Positions 18,070-27,591 of a stretch of DNA of 64,000 nucleotides are shown here, one piece after another. The notes beneath the pieces are model-generated. The model saw nothing but the letters and a program-made list of their open reading frames with translations. It was not told where the DNA came from and did no database searches. Both the position numbers and the translations under genes were made by a program. Source of the stretch: Sphingomonas melonis (lineage in GTDB: Bacteria > Pseudomonadota > Alphaproteobacteria > Sphingomonadales > Sphingomonadaceae); assembly GCF_013409985.1 (NCBI RefSeq), contig NZ_JACCBY010000001.1:682001-746000 (forward strand), written 5' to 3'. Every line of letters starts with the position of its first letter. The first letter of the stretch is position 1.

Positions 18070-20735
18070 TTGGGCAACTCCTGCGACTGGCGCGCGGCGA
18101 AGGTGGCGGTGCTGCCGGGCGCGGTGCCGGGCTGGCCGCCGCCGACGGTGACGCGGTACGTGCCTGCCGCGACCGCGCGCGTGCCGTCAACGGCGACCGA
18201 GCTGAGATCGCGCGGCGACAGGTCGAAGGTGACGGTGCGCGCCTCGCCCGGGCGCAGCGTGACGCGCTGGAAGCCGCGCAGCGCGACGCGCGGCATGCCG
18301 GGCTGATCGGGGAAGCCGAGATAGAGCTGCGCCACCTCTTCGCCCGGCCGGTCGCCGGTGTTGGTCAGCCGCGTGGTGACGCGCAGCCCGGTCTCCGCGC
18401 CGCCGCGCGCTGGCGTGACGGTGAGCGGGCCGTAGGCGAAGCGGGTGTAGCTGAGCCCGTGGCCGAACGGATAGACCGGCGTGCCGGTGAAATAGCGATA
18501 GGTGCGGCCCGTCATCGCATAATCGCCGAACGGCGGCAGATCGGCGACGCTGCGGTAGAAGGTCAGCGGCAGGCGGCCCGAGGGGTTGGTGCGGCCGGTG
18601 AGGATGTTGGCGGCGGCGAGGCCGCCGGTCTCGCCGGGATACCAGGCCTCGAGCACGGCGGCGGCATTGGCCTTGGCCCAGGCGAGGTTGATCGGGCTGC
18701 CGTTCATCGCGACGAGGATGATCGGCTTGCCGGTGGCGCGCGCCTGATCGAGCATCGCGAGTTGGTCGGCGGGGAGGTCGAGCGTCGTCTTGTCGCCGCC
18801 GGCGAAGCCGGGAACGGTGACGCCGGTCTCCTCCGCCTCCAGGTCGGAGGTGAGGCCGACGACCGCGACCAGCACGTCGGCGGTCGCGGCGGCGCGCTTC
18901 AGCTCGGCAGCGGGGGCGTCGGACACGCGCTTCCAGACGAGGTCGATGCCGCTGCCCTCGACCGTGATCGGATAGCGGCGGCCGGCGGTCAGCCTGACCG
19001 TGGTCATGCCGGGCAGGTCGTTCCAGCGCGCCTTGCGCCGGTCGGACAGGGTGCGGCCGTCGAGTTCCAGCGTGCCGCCCGCCCCCGACAGGCCGACGCG
19101 ATAGGTGCCGGTCTCGGGCGGGACGAGGAAGCCGGTCCAGATCGTGCGATGCACGTCGGTGACGCGGGCGAGGTCGAGATTGCGGTCGCCGACATCGGGT
19201 TCGATCCGCGTCGCGACCGGCTCGGCCTGATATCTGACCGCGGCGATCGTCTTCTCGCGCGTGCCCGGGGCGTAGCGCGCGGGCAGCGGCGTCGCCGGGT
19301 TGAAATAGCGCGCGAGCAGGCCGGGCTTGCCGTCCGGCGTCTGCAAGGCGCTGGTCGGGATACGGTCGCCATCGGTCATCGATTCACCGAACGGCACCAA
19401 CGTCACCTGGCTCGCGCCCAGCGTGGTGCGCAGGCCGTCGAGCAGCGACACCGGCGGCCCCGACAGCGGCGAAGAGTAATTGCCGCGCAGCACGCGGGTC
19501 GCGTCACCGAGCGGGCCGATCACCGCCACCTTCGTCCCGGCGCGCAGCGGCAGCGCGCCGTCGTTCTTGAGCAGCACCATCGAGCGTTCCGCGGCGGCGA
19601 GCGCCAGCGCGCGATGCGCCGGACTGGCGATCGCGCTGACCGGCACCGCCGCGGGCGCGCCGGCGAGGCCGGGCAGGTCGCCGTTGCGATAGCGCGCGGC
19701 GAACAGGCGGATCAGCGTGCGGTCGATGTCGCCTGCGGTGATCAGGTTGCGGCGCAGCGCCTCGCGATAGCGGTCCTCCAGCCCGGCGGTGTCGCCGATC
19801 GTCGCATTGTTGCACTCGCTGTCGACGCCGGCGCGCATCGCCGCGGCGACCGCGGTGGCGCCGTCGGGGGCATATTTGTGGTTGTCGGCGATGTCCTTCA
19901 CCGCGTCGCAGTCGGAGACGACATAGCCGGTGAAGCCCCAGGCGCCGCGCAGATGCTCCTTGAGCAGCAGGTCGCTGGCGCAGGCGGGCTGGCCGTCGAT
20001 GCGGTTGTAGGCGCACATCACCGATCCCGCGCGCCCCTCGACGATCGCGGCACGGAAGGCGGGGAGATAGGTGTCCTCGAGATCGTGCGCCGAGACGAAG
20101 ACGTTCGCCTCGTGGCGGGTGCCTTCGGGACCGCTGTGGACCGCGAAATGCTTCGGCGTGGCGATCACCTGCGGCCGGTCGGGGTTAGGGCCCTGCATGC
20201 CGCGGACGAAGGCGACGCCCATCGTTGCGGTGAGGAACGGATCCTCGCCATAGGTCTCCTGCCCGCGGCCCCAGCGCGGATCGCGGAAGATGTTGATGTT
20301 GGGCGACCAGGTGTCGAGACCGGTGCCGATATGGCCAACCCGCCCGGTCTGGCGCGCGAGCGTGTGCAGCGCGCGCACCTCGGTGCCGATCGCGCCGGCG
20401 ACGTCATGGACGAGCGGCGCGTCGAAGCTGGCGGCGAGGCCGATCGGCTCGGGGAAGTTGGTGGTGTTGCGCGCGCCCAGCGCGCCGTGCAGCGATTCCG
20501 TCCACCAATTGTAGGCCGGGACATTCAGCCGCGGAATCGCCGGCGCGACGTTGAGCAATTGCGGCAGCTTCTCCTCGATCGTCATCTTCGCGACCAGCGC
20601 CGACGCCATGCGGAGCGCGGGGTCGGTCGCCGCCTGCCGCGACGGCGCGGCGGGCTCGCGCGCCAGCACCGGGGTGAGCGCGAGCGCGAGGCCCGCCGTG
20701 GCCAGGCCTGCGGCCCGCATCGTGATCGCCATCAT
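18066..20735 (-). CDS. Secreted GH3 beta-xylosidase-like enzyme with PA14 insert
   Basis: An 889-residue protein with signal peptide (AAGLATAGLALALTPVLA). Order of domains: GH3 N-terminal barrel with YNWWTESLHG, WSPNINIFRDPRWGRGQETYGEDP, KHFAVHSGPEGTRHEANV and nucleophile Asp275 in VVSDCDAV; the alpha/beta sandwich; a PA14 module inserted around 450-590 (GLLARYFNP to VEGSGIDLVW); then a fibronectin-III-like end (GEEVAQLYLGFPD, RGFQRVTLRPGEARTVTF). The NWW-E-LHG motif is typical of bacterial beta-xylosidases rather than beta-glucosidases. Twin ATGs at 20735 and 20732; GGGGAG precedes both. Confidence 0.92.
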   Translation of the reverse strand: MMAITMRAAGLATAGLALALTPVLAREPAAPSRQAATDPALRMASALVAKMTIEEKLPQLLNVAPAIPRLNVPAYNWWTESLHGALGARNTTNFPEPIGLAASFDAPLVHDVAGAIGTEVRALHTLARQTGRVGHIGTGLDTWSPNINIFRDPRWGRGQETYGEDPFLTATMGVAFVRGMQGPNPDRPQVIATPKHFAVHSGPEGTRHEANVFVSAHDLEDTYLPAFRAAIVEGRAGSVMCAYNRIDGQPACASDLLLKEHLRGAWGFTGYVVSDCDAVKDIADNHKYAPDGATAVAAAMRAGVDSECNNATIGDTAGLEDRYREALRRNLITAGDIDRTLIRLFAARYRNGDLPGLAGAPAAVPVSAIASPAHRALALAAAERSMVLLKNDGALPLRAGTKVAVIGPLGDATRVLRGNYSSPLSGPPVSLLDGLRTTLGASQVTLVPFGESMTDGDRIPTSALQTPDGKPGLLARYFNPATPLPARYAPGTREKTIAAVRYQAEPVATRIEPDVGDRNLDLARVTDVHRTIWTGFLVPPETGTYRVGLSGAGGTLELDGRTLSDRRKARWNDLPGMTTVRLTAGRRYPITVEGSGIDLVWKRVSDAPAAELKRAAATADVLVAVVGLTSDLEAEETGVTVPGFAGGDKTTLDLPADQLAMLDQARATGKPIILVAMNGSPINLAWAKANAAAVLEAWYPGETGGLAAANILTGRTNPSGRLPLTFYRSVADLPPFGDYAMTGRTYRYFTGTPVYPFGHGLSYTRFAYGPLTVTPARGGAETGLRVTTRLTNTGDRPGEEVAQLYLGFPDQPGMPRVALRGFQRVTLRPGEARTVTFDLSPRDLSSVAVDGTRAVAAGTYRVTVGGGQPGTAPGSTATFAARQSQELPK

Positions 20736-20762
20736 CGTCTCCCCTTGCGGCCTGGTTGCCGC

Positions 20763-22706
20763 TTATCGTGTCACCGGCATTTCGAACGTGCCGACCGGCA
20801 GTTGCGCGTCGTCGGCAAGGTTGATCGCGGGCGACTCCGCCCAGGCGTAGCGGACGCGCGTCACCGGCTTGCCGTCGCCGGGCAGCGTCACCGTCGTGCC
20901 GGCGACGCTGCCGCTGGCATAGCGGCAGGTGCCGGGCGCGGCGTCGCACAGTTCGAAGCCGATCGCGCGGTCCGACCCGCGCGCGTGCAGCGCGCCGGTG
21001 ACGCCGTCGAAGCGCAAGCTGACGCCGCCGCCCGCCGCCCGGCTCGCGCCGGCGATCGCGGGGCCGGACGGGGCGATACGCTCGCCATAGACAATGGCGC
21101 GCATGACGCGGGCCAGCCGCTGGCCGACCTCGTGCTTCTCGCCGGGATGGATGTCGAGCACGTCGCCGATGTCCATCGCCACTGCGAGGCCCGCGCGCGG
21201 ATCGGCGGCGGCGACGCGGCGCTGCGCATCGCGGACGCTGCCCCAGCCGCTGTCGGTGGGCGCGGTGGCCGGGATGCCGTAGGAGGAGAGCTGGACGACG
21301 CCGAACGCCGCCTGCGGACTGGCGAAGCGGCTGCGCCAGTCGGCGATCAGCGCGGCGAGGCGGCGGTCGTAGCCGGGGATGCCGGTGTCGGATTCGCCCT
21401 GGTACCAGGCGATGCCGGCGAGCCGCATCGTGCCGAGCGGCGCGATCATCGCATTGTAGAGCGTGCCGGCGCCGTTGATATCGTCCCACGGCACGCGCGG
21501 CGCCGCGCCGGCGAGGCGCCTGGCGACGGCGTAGCGCCAGTCGCGCCCGAGCGGCTGGCTGCTGCCGTCGGCGAAGGTGATGCGCATCGTCTCGGCCGGG
21601 CCGAGCATGCCGCCATAAGCGTAGACGTCGTCGTCGTTGACGGTGATGACGTTACGCCCCGCCTTCAGCGTGCCCGCGGGCAAGGCATAGACGCGCGACT
21701 GCGAGGCGAGGCTGCTGCCGCCGACGCCGATACCGTTGACCCAGGTGCGATCGGCGTCGTCGACCATGCCGAGCACCAATGTCGCGGGACCGCGCGCCTG
21801 CTCCGCCGTCACCTCGATCGTGCGTTGATACCAGATCATGCCGTTGTAATCGGCGAGGTCGGGTACGCCCCAGGTTTCGAACGCGGTCATCGCCGGCACC
21901 GGCTTCCAGTCGAGCGCGGCATCGGCCTGCCACGGTTCGCCGCCACGCGCGTCGCCCGAGCCGGCGCGCCACCAATCCTCCCAGATCGCCGAGGCGCGGC
22001 GGTTGGCGGCGGCAGGATCGCGGGCGTAGAGCGCGAGCAGGTCGGCGGCATCGCCCATGTTGGACGCGCGCAGCGCCGGTGCGCTCATCCAGGCGCTGAT
22101 CCGCGATCCGCCCCAGCTCGAATGGATGGCGCCGATCGGCACCTTGGCGGTGCGGCGCAGCGCCTGCACCATGTAGAAACAGGCCGCCGAGAAGGTCTGC
22201 GCGGTGTTGCCGTCGGCGGCGACCCAGTGCGGCGCCTGATCGAAGCGGGCGAGCGGCGCGGGGGCGGCGACCTTGGCGATGGTGAGCAGCCGCAACTGGT
22301 CGTCGAGCGGCGGATGCGCGTCGGGGAAGAGCGTCTGCGCGTCGGCGACCGCCAGTTCCATGTTGCTCTGGCCGGAACAGAGATAGACGTCGCCGATCAG
22401 GATGTCGCGCATCACCGCCGCGCCGCTCGCCGCCGCGATCGTCAGGTCATAGGGGCCACCGGCGGGCAGCGCCGGCAGCCGCGCCGCGAACCGGCCGTCG
22501 CGCCCCGCTTTGGCGGTGACGGTGCGGCCCGCGAGGGTGATCATCACCGTCTCGCCCGCCGCCGCCTCGCCGGCGAGATCGATCGGCTGGTCGCGTTGGA
22601 TCACCGCATGATCGGACAGCACGCCGTCGAGCCGCGGCGCCGCGCTGGCCGGGGTGGCGCAGGCGAGCGCGACGAGGGCGCAGGAGGCGAGGGCAAGCGT
22701 CCGCAT
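20763..22706 (-). CDS. Sialate-O-acetylesterase-like (SGNH) carbohydrate esterase
   Basis: A 647-residue exported protein (signal MRTLALASCALVALACATPASA). SGNH-type blocks: VYLCSGQSNMELAV with the nucleophile Ser, GAIHSSWGGSRISAWM, GIAWYQGESDTG and a late DIGDVLDIHPGEKHEVG carrying the Asp-x-x-His pair. A jelly-roll insert between the two halves (IWYQRTIEVT, TLVLGMVDDADRTWVNG) matches the organisation of hemicellulose acetylesterases formerly named sialate esterases. In this operon the probable role is deacetylation of xylan or xyloglucan oligomers, not sialic acid. ATG 22706 begins the signal peptide and has GGAAAG upstream. Confidence 0.85.
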   Translation of the reverse strand: MRTLALASCALVALACATPASAAPRLDGVLSDHAVIQRDQPIDLAGEAAAGETVMITLAGRTVTAKAGRDGRFAARLPALPAGGPYDLTIAAASGAAVMRDILIGDVYLCSGQSNMELAVADAQTLFPDAHPPLDDQLRLLTIAKVAAPAPLARFDQAPHWVAADGNTAQTFSAACFYMVQALRRTAKVPIGAIHSSWGGSRISAWMSAPALRASNMGDAADLLALYARDPAAANRRASAIWEDWWRAGSGDARGGEPWQADAALDWKPVPAMTAFETWGVPDLADYNGMIWYQRTIEVTAEQARGPATLVLGMVDDADRTWVNGIGVGGSSLASQSRVYALPAGTLKAGRNVITVNDDDVYAYGGMLGPAETMRITFADGSSQPLGRDWRYAVARRLAGAAPRVPWDDINGAGTLYNAMIAPLGTMRLAGIAWYQGESDTGIPGYDRRLAALIADWRSRFASPQAAFGVVQLSSYGIPATAPTDSGWGSVRDAQRRVAAADPRAGLAVAMDIGDVLDIHPGEKHEVGQRLARVMRAIVYGERIAPSGPAIAGASRAAGGGVSLRFDGVTGALHARGSDRAIGFELCDAAPGTCRYASGSVAGTTVTLPGDGKPVTRVRYAWAESPAINLADDAQLPVGTFEMPVTR

Positions 22707-22723
22707 GGGCTGGTCTTTCCGGG

Positions 22724-24265
22724 TCAAATGGGTTGCAGGCCGTGACGGACGATCCGTTCGATCAGGTCGCGGTGGCGCGGCAGGCTGGCGACCATGCGCT
22801 GCGTCTGCACCGCAGTCTCGCGGCGCGCGCGGCGGGCGAGTTCGGCGTCCGCGTCGGTCGTGCCGGGCAGCACCGCGCTGCGGGCGCCCATGCCGTACAG
22901 GACATATTGGTAACTGGCGGAGGGGAAGACCTCCTCGGCGCGATCGAATTCGTCGTGCAGCCAGGGCGATTGATGCTGCCACAGCTCCATCAGACCGCGG
23001 AGGCGGTCGGGAATCGTCTCCGGCCGCGCATTGTCGCGCCAGAAGTCGGTGTCGGTCCGCTGCGTCAGCGCATAATGGAGCTTGAGGAAGTCGATGATCC
23101 GGCCCCAGCGATAATCGGTCGTGTCGTTGAAGCGGCGCGCGACGACGTCCATCACCTCGCGGCACGGCGGCAATTGCTCGGCGATCATCTTGGCGGACAG
23201 TTCGATCAGCACGATCGCCGAGGCTTCGAGCGGTTCGAGGAAGCCCGCCGCCAGCCCGACCGCGACGCAATTGCGCTCCCAGAAGCGCGTGCGGTGGCCG
23301 GCGCGGATCGCGAGCTTGCGCACCGGGAGGTCGTCGCCGGCGGGGCCGATATAGGCGCGCAGTTCGCGTTCGGCGACGTCGACGTCGATATGGCTGCTCG
23401 AGAAGACATGACCGACGCCGCGCCGCGTCGGCAGGCCGATGTCCCAGATCCAGCCCGCCGATTGCGCGGTGGAGATGGTGTGGCTGGCGATCGGATCGTC
23501 GGGCTGCGCATAAGGCACCTGGATCGCCAGCGCGGTGTCGCAGAACAACGTGTCGGTGCAGCTGCGGAACGGCACCCCCATCGCCTTGCCGATCAGCAGC
23601 GCGGCGAAGCCGGTACAGTCGACGAACAGGTCGCCGTCGATCGCGATCCCCTGTTCGGTGTCGAGGCGGACGATGTCGCCGCCCGCGTCCTTATGCACCT
23701 CGGTCACGTCGGCGAGGATGTGGCGCACGCCGAGCGTCTCGCAGCAATGCCGCTGGAGGAACTGCGAGAATTTGCCGGCGTCGAGGTGATAGGCGTAATT
23801 CGCCTGCCCCTCATATTCGGGGGTCGCCATCGTCTTGGGGGCGAGGCCCGCGTCGCAAATCCGGCCCTGCGGCGTCACCGTGTCGCAGAAGCTCGCGCCG
23901 CCATCCTCCGATAGCCAATGGGGTGCGAGGTTCACGCTGCCGAACTGCTGCGGCAGCATCAGCGGGTGGTAATAACCGTCGTCGGCTGCGCCGGTCGTCC
24001 AGCGGTTGAAGCGTGCGCCCTGTTTGAACGAGGCGTCGCACTGGCGGAAGAATTCGGTTTCCGACACGCCCATCCGCTTGAGCGTGCTGCGCAGCGTCGG
24101 CCACGTGCCCTCGCCGACGCCGATGATCGGCACGTTGGGGGATTCGACGAGGGTGACGGTGAAGCCGTGCGGGCGCTGGCCCTGATGGCGGGCGGCGATC
24201 ACCCCCGCGGTCAGCCACCCTGCGGTGCCGCCGCCGACGATGACGATGTTCCTGATCTGGTGCAT
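22724..24265 (-). CDS. Tryptophan-halogenase-family flavoprotein
   Basis: A 513-residue FAD-dependent protein. Visible are the dinucleotide motif VIVGGGTAGWLTAGVIA, GVGEGTWP, a candidate active-site Lys in ASFKQGARFNRW and a Glu in GFLEPLEASAI. The family signature WxWxIP reads WIWDIG here, as in many receptor-associated homologues. The natural substrate of this clade is unknown; tryptophan halogenation is not implied. It is co-transcribed behind the TonB receptor and ahead of hydrolases, a recurrent arrangement in Sphingomonas, Caulobacter and Xanthomonas. ATG 24265 is preferred; an upstream TTG at 24283 would add six residues inside a hairpin. Confidence 0.88.
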   Translation of the reverse strand: MHQIRNIVIVGGGTAGWLTAGVIAARHQGQRPHGFTVTLVESPNVPIIGVGEGTWPTLRSTLKRMGVSETEFFRQCDASFKQGARFNRWTTGAADDGYYHPLMLPQQFGSVNLAPHWLSEDGGASFCDTVTPQGRICDAGLAPKTMATPEYEGQANYAYHLDAGKFSQFLQRHCCETLGVRHILADVTEVHKDAGGDIVRLDTEQGIAIDGDLFVDCTGFAALLIGKAMGVPFRSCTDTLFCDTALAIQVPYAQPDDPIASHTISTAQSAGWIWDIGLPTRRGVGHVFSSSHIDVDVAERELRAYIGPAGDDLPVRKLAIRAGHRTRFWERNCVAVGLAAGFLEPLEASAIVLIELSAKMIAEQLPPCREVMDVVARRFNDTTDYRWGRIIDFLKLHYALTQRTDTDFWRDNARPETIPDRLRGLMELWQHQSPWLHDEFDRAEEVFPSASYQYVLYGMGARSAVLPGTTDADAELARRARRETAVQTQRMVASLPRHRDLIERIVRHGLQPI

Positions 24266-24287
24266 GGCTTTGCGTGTTCGCAAACAT

Positions 24288-24317
24288 GGCGGAGCGCAAC
24301 CGACGTCGCGCTCCGCC
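24288..24317 (-). promoter_or_regulatory. Intercistronic hairpin after the TonB receptor gene
   Basis: A perfect 10-bp inverted repeat (GGCGGAGCGC 24288-24297 / GCGCTCCGCC 24308-24317, 10-base loop) 10 bp after the receptor stop. No T tract follows on the minus strand. A second small stem (TTTGCG/CGCAAA, 24269-24284) lies just before the halogenase start. It likely stabilises the receptor mRNA or partly terminates it. Confidence 0.55.
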
Positions 24318-24326
24318 GGGGGAGGA

Positions 24327-27300
24327 TCAGAAGCGGTAGCGGGCGCCGACCGTGTACCGGCGACCGTAATCGAACACGTCGAGCAGCTGGTTGGAATAGC
24401 GGCCGTGGGTGCTCTGCTGGTTGTTGTTGACGTTGAGCGCCTCGCCGAAGACGCTGAAGTTCTTCGTCACGTCGTAGCTCGTCGTCAGATCGATCTGGAA
24501 GCTCTGGTTGACGAAGGTCGGCTCCGATCCATAGGAGCCGGTGTTCTGGTTCTGCCCAAATTGGAGCAGATACTTGTCGCGCCAGTTCACCGCCGCACGG
24601 AACTGGAACCCAGACTTGTCGTAGAAGCCGACGAAATTGGCCGAATTGGCAAGCCCCGTCACCGCAAAGCCGGTCTGCGACACGTTCTTGTCGTCATAGG
24701 GCCGGTTGGTGTTGACGAATGTCGCGTTGGCCTGGAAGCCGAAGCCGGTTTCGCCAAATACCTGCTGCCACGCCAATTCGACGCCGCGCACCGTCGCGTC
24801 AGGTCCGTTGACCTGCTGCGACACGGCGAAGCTCGCCAGCACGCCCGTCGTCGGATCGATCACGCCGTTGATCGCCTGACGGGTCACGCCGCCGACGATG
24901 AAGTTGCTGACGTTTTTCAGGAAGAAATTGACCGACAGATACGAGTTGCGGCGATAATACCATTCCGCACCAAGATCGAAATTGTCCGAGAGATATGGCT
25001 TCAACGTGGCATTGCCGCCGCTCGCTGACAGGGCGCCGATACGCTGTCCGCTGCCCACGTTGAGCACTGGGTTAAGCAGATTCAGCGTCGGCCGGGTCAA
25101 CGTGCGCGACGCATCGACGCGCACGATCAGATTGTCGGTCAGCTCCAGCTTCGCGTCCAAGCTCGGCAGCAGATACGAGTAGGAGTTCTTGACCGTATTC
25201 GGCTGCACCGGCGTGTAGCCATCGGGCACCCCCGGCGCCGGCGAGGGGATCGTCAGCAGCGTTCTGTCGGCGGTGCTCGTCTGGAAGTAGATCGGCAGTC
25301 GGCCCTGACCTGTCGAGACGAGGCTGGTCACTTCGTTGCGGATGCCCGCATTGAAGGTGAAGGGCAGGCTGCCGATCTCGGTCTTGAAATTGGCGCTGAA
25401 GTACAGCGACCACGTCCGCTCGCGTACGCGCTGGATGCTGCCCGGATCGACCGCCTCATCGAACGTTCCGGTAAAGCCGTTGACGTTGCCGTAGTTGAAG
25501 CCGGGGACAGTCTGCGCCGACGGATTGCCAAGGCTGGTAAGGTAGTTCTGGTAGGCCACCGGGCTGAACACGAAGACCGACGGGGGCAGGCTGCCCTTGA
25601 AGCCGGGGATGAAGTCGTTGAGGCCGATTGAGCCCTGATACAGGCTCGCGGGGATCGGGGCGATGCCGGCCGTGCCCCCGGACGGTGCACCGTAGCCGGC
25701 GTAAGCCTGCCAGAAGTTGTTGACGAAGGTGCTCTGGTTGCGGAAGTTGAACGTGTCCTGATAATATTGGCCACCGGCCTTCAGAGTCACATTGTCCTGC
25801 TTCCAGGTGGCGTTGCCACGGAACTGTACCAGTTCGTCGGTATTGTGCTGCGTCTGGTTGACTGCAACGTGGCTGCCGATCAGCGACTGGTCCGCCCAGG
25901 CGGCGCTGTTGCCGGCAGGGCCGAAGTTGCTGATCGTCGGGAAAGAGTTCTTGCTGTCTCCGGTGACGTTGAAGCGCAGGTTGTTACCCAGCGCGCTACC
26001 GTAGCCAATGTCGCCATTGCGGCTACCGATCACGTCGCCTGGATTGAGCCAGCTCTTCGCGTAGGACACGTCGCCTTCCAGCGTCAGATTGTCGGTCGCA
26101 TCATATTTGACGTTGAGACCGGTCTGGTTGGTCTGCAGAACCTGCTTGTTCAGCGCCGAGGTGAAGTCGGTCGGCGTGCCGGCCTGAGTGAAGTCGGTCG
26201 CCGTGCCGTTCTTGTCGAGCGTCACGTTGCGCAGGTCGCCCTGGTTGAACCAGACGCCGAACGCGTAATTTTCCTGGGTGATCGTCTGACGCGAGAAATT
26301 GTTGTCGATCGTCAGCATCAGGTCGTCGGACGGATGGTATTGCAGGGCGATGCGCGCATCGACGCGCTCATCCTGCACGCGCTGCTGCTCGGCGCCATAT
26401 TGCTGCGGGAACCAACCGGTCAATGATTTGCGATTGGCCGGATTGGCGTACGCCGGGGACGTCGTATCGCTGGTCGGCGCACAGGCGCCGGTGCTGCCGG
26501 CAAGCTGGCAGGGCGCGTAATTACCGCCGGGCCAACCCGACACATAGACGCGGTTGGTATCGGTATCACGCTTGGTATAGATCACGTCGGCAAGAACGCC
26601 GAAGGTTTCGTCGGCGTTGGTGCTGCTGACCAGCAAGCCACCGGTCGGCACGATCTTGCCCGAACGATCCTGGATCGAGCCCGAGCCTGTGGCCGCCACG
26701 CGGAAGCCGGGATGGTCGAACGGCTTCGGAAACTGGATGTCGACAGTAGCGCCGATCGAGTTGGCTGACAGCGACACGTCCGGCGTCTTGAGGACGCTGA
26801 GCTGGCCGATGAAATCGACGCCGACGGTGCTGAAGTCGATCTGGCGACCGCCGGTCGCGGTCGAGATGCGGCGGCCGTCGTACAGCGTCGTGTTGAAGTC
26901 GCCGCCGAAGCCGCGGACGGTGATGCCGGTCGGCTCGCCGCGCGAACCCGAGCGCTGGATCGAGACGCCGGGCAGGCGCTGGAGCGACGCGGCGACGTTC
27001 GAATCCGGGAACTTGCCGATATCCTCGGCGGAGATGACATCGACCACGCCCGAGGAGGTGCGCTTGAGGTCGAGGTTGCGCTGCAACGAGCCGCGCAGAC
27101 CGACGACGACGATATCGTCACCGGGGCCTTCGGCGCTGTTGCCCTGCGACACGTCCTGCGCGGTCGCCGCATCCTGCGGCTGGCCGGCTTCCGAGGCGGT
27201 CGTGGTGTTGGTGGTGGCGGGCACCGCCGGCTGCGGCGCGGCGGGCTGGCTGGTCGTGCTGTTCTGCAGATTGCCCTGGTCCTGGGCGAGCGCGGGAGCG

Positions 27301-27395
27301 GCCCAGGCGAAGGTCGCCAGGCTGGTCGCGCAGGCGAGGACATGGATTCGGCGGAAGGTGCGGGCTCCGGCACGAGCGCGCATGGTCGTAGGCAT
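24327..27395 (-). CDS. TonB-dependent outer-membrane receptor (oligosaccharide uptake)
   Basis: A 1022-residue outer-membrane transporter. After a signal region (IHVLACATSLATFAWAAPALA) comes a Gln/Thr/Ala-rich linker, a TonB box (DDIVVVGLRGSL, about residue 93), a plug (ISAEDIGKFPDSNVAASLQRLPGVSIQR, RGFGGDFNTTLYDGRR) and a 22-strand barrel ending in the aromatic GRRYTVGARYRF. It belongs to the long sugar-type receptors of sphingomonads and caulobacters. It heads the operon with halogenase, esterase, GH3 and GH27, so it probably imports xylo- or arabinoxylo-oligosaccharides. GAGGGG lies 7 nt before ATG 27395. Confidence 0.94.
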   Translation of the reverse strand: MPTTMRARAGARTFRRIHVLACATSLATFAWAAPALAQDQGNLQNSTTSQPAAPQPAVPATTNTTTASEAGQPQDAATAQDVSQGNSAEGPGDDIVVVGLRGSLQRNLDLKRTSSGVVDVISAEDIGKFPDSNVAASLQRLPGVSIQRSGSRGEPTGITVRGFGGDFNTTLYDGRRISTATGGRQIDFSTVGVDFIGQLSVLKTPDVSLSANSIGATVDIQFPKPFDHPGFRVAATGSGSIQDRSGKIVPTGGLLVSSTNADETFGVLADVIYTKRDTDTNRVYVSGWPGGNYAPCQLAGSTGACAPTSDTTSPAYANPANRKSLTGWFPQQYGAEQQRVQDERVDARIALQYHPSDDLMLTIDNNFSRQTITQENYAFGVWFNQGDLRNVTLDKNGTATDFTQAGTPTDFTSALNKQVLQTNQTGLNVKYDATDNLTLEGDVSYAKSWLNPGDVIGSRNGDIGYGSALGNNLRFNVTGDSKNSFPTISNFGPAGNSAAWADQSLIGSHVAVNQTQHNTDELVQFRGNATWKQDNVTLKAGGQYYQDTFNFRNQSTFVNNFWQAYAGYGAPSGGTAGIAPIPASLYQGSIGLNDFIPGFKGSLPPSVFVFSPVAYQNYLTSLGNPSAQTVPGFNYGNVNGFTGTFDEAVDPGSIQRVRERTWSLYFSANFKTEIGSLPFTFNAGIRNEVTSLVSTGQGRLPIYFQTSTADRTLLTIPSPAPGVPDGYTPVQPNTVKNSYSYLLPSLDAKLELTDNLIVRVDASRTLTRPTLNLLNPVLNVGSGQRIGALSASGGNATLKPYLSDNFDLGAEWYYRRNSYLSVNFFLKNVSNFIVGGVTRQAINGVIDPTTGVLASFAVSQQVNGPDATVRGVELAWQQVFGETGFGFQANATFVNTNRPYDDKNVSQTGFAVTGLANSANFVGFYDKSGFQFRAAVNWRDKYLLQFGQNQNTGSYGSEPTFVNQSFQIDLTTSYDVTKNFSVFGEALNVNNNQQSTHGRYSNQLLDVFDYGRRYTVGARYRF

Positions 27396-27501
27396 TCAGC
27401 ATCCCCTCTATGATGTCGCGCTACCCCTTCTTGCGGGGGTGCGAGCGACTGCTCTGTTTCTCTGCCGATTCGGGTGCATCGCACCCTCACCGATCCGGAA
27501 C

Positions 27502-27539
27502 GGTAGCGCTCACAATACGCAAACAGCGGGTGTTTGCAA
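27502..27539 (-). promoter_or_regulatory. Promoter and operator of the TonB receptor operon
   Basis: Reading leftward: TTGCAA (27539-27534), 16 bases, TATTGT (27517-27512), then GAGCGCTACCG (27512-27502), a degenerate copy of the pentose operator at the expected start of transcription. Within the spacer lies GCAAACA-N5-TGTTTGC (27519-27537), a perfect 7-bp inverted repeat that may be a second regulator site. Hexamers fit a sigma-70 promoter moderately. Confidence 0.5.
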
Positions 27540-27591
27540 GCATTTGTAAGAGTGATCACCCGCTATGCAGCGCCGGTCGGCTGTGCGATCT

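Noticed and set aside
20763..22706. Sialic acid metabolism
   Set aside because: No sialidase, lyase or kinase genes; the domain order fits hemicellulose acetylesterases in this context.
18459..22745. A very long open frame (over 1400 codons) on the plus strand
   Set aside because: It runs antisense through the GH3 and sialate-esterase-like genes, is dominated by Arg/Ala/Gly/Asp and matches no family; it reflects high third-position GC of the real genes.
22724..24265. Secondary-metabolite biosynthesis locus, suggested by the tryptophan halogenase name
   Set aside because: No synthetase, ketosynthase or tailoring genes nearby; the gene is part of a receptor-linked sugar operon.
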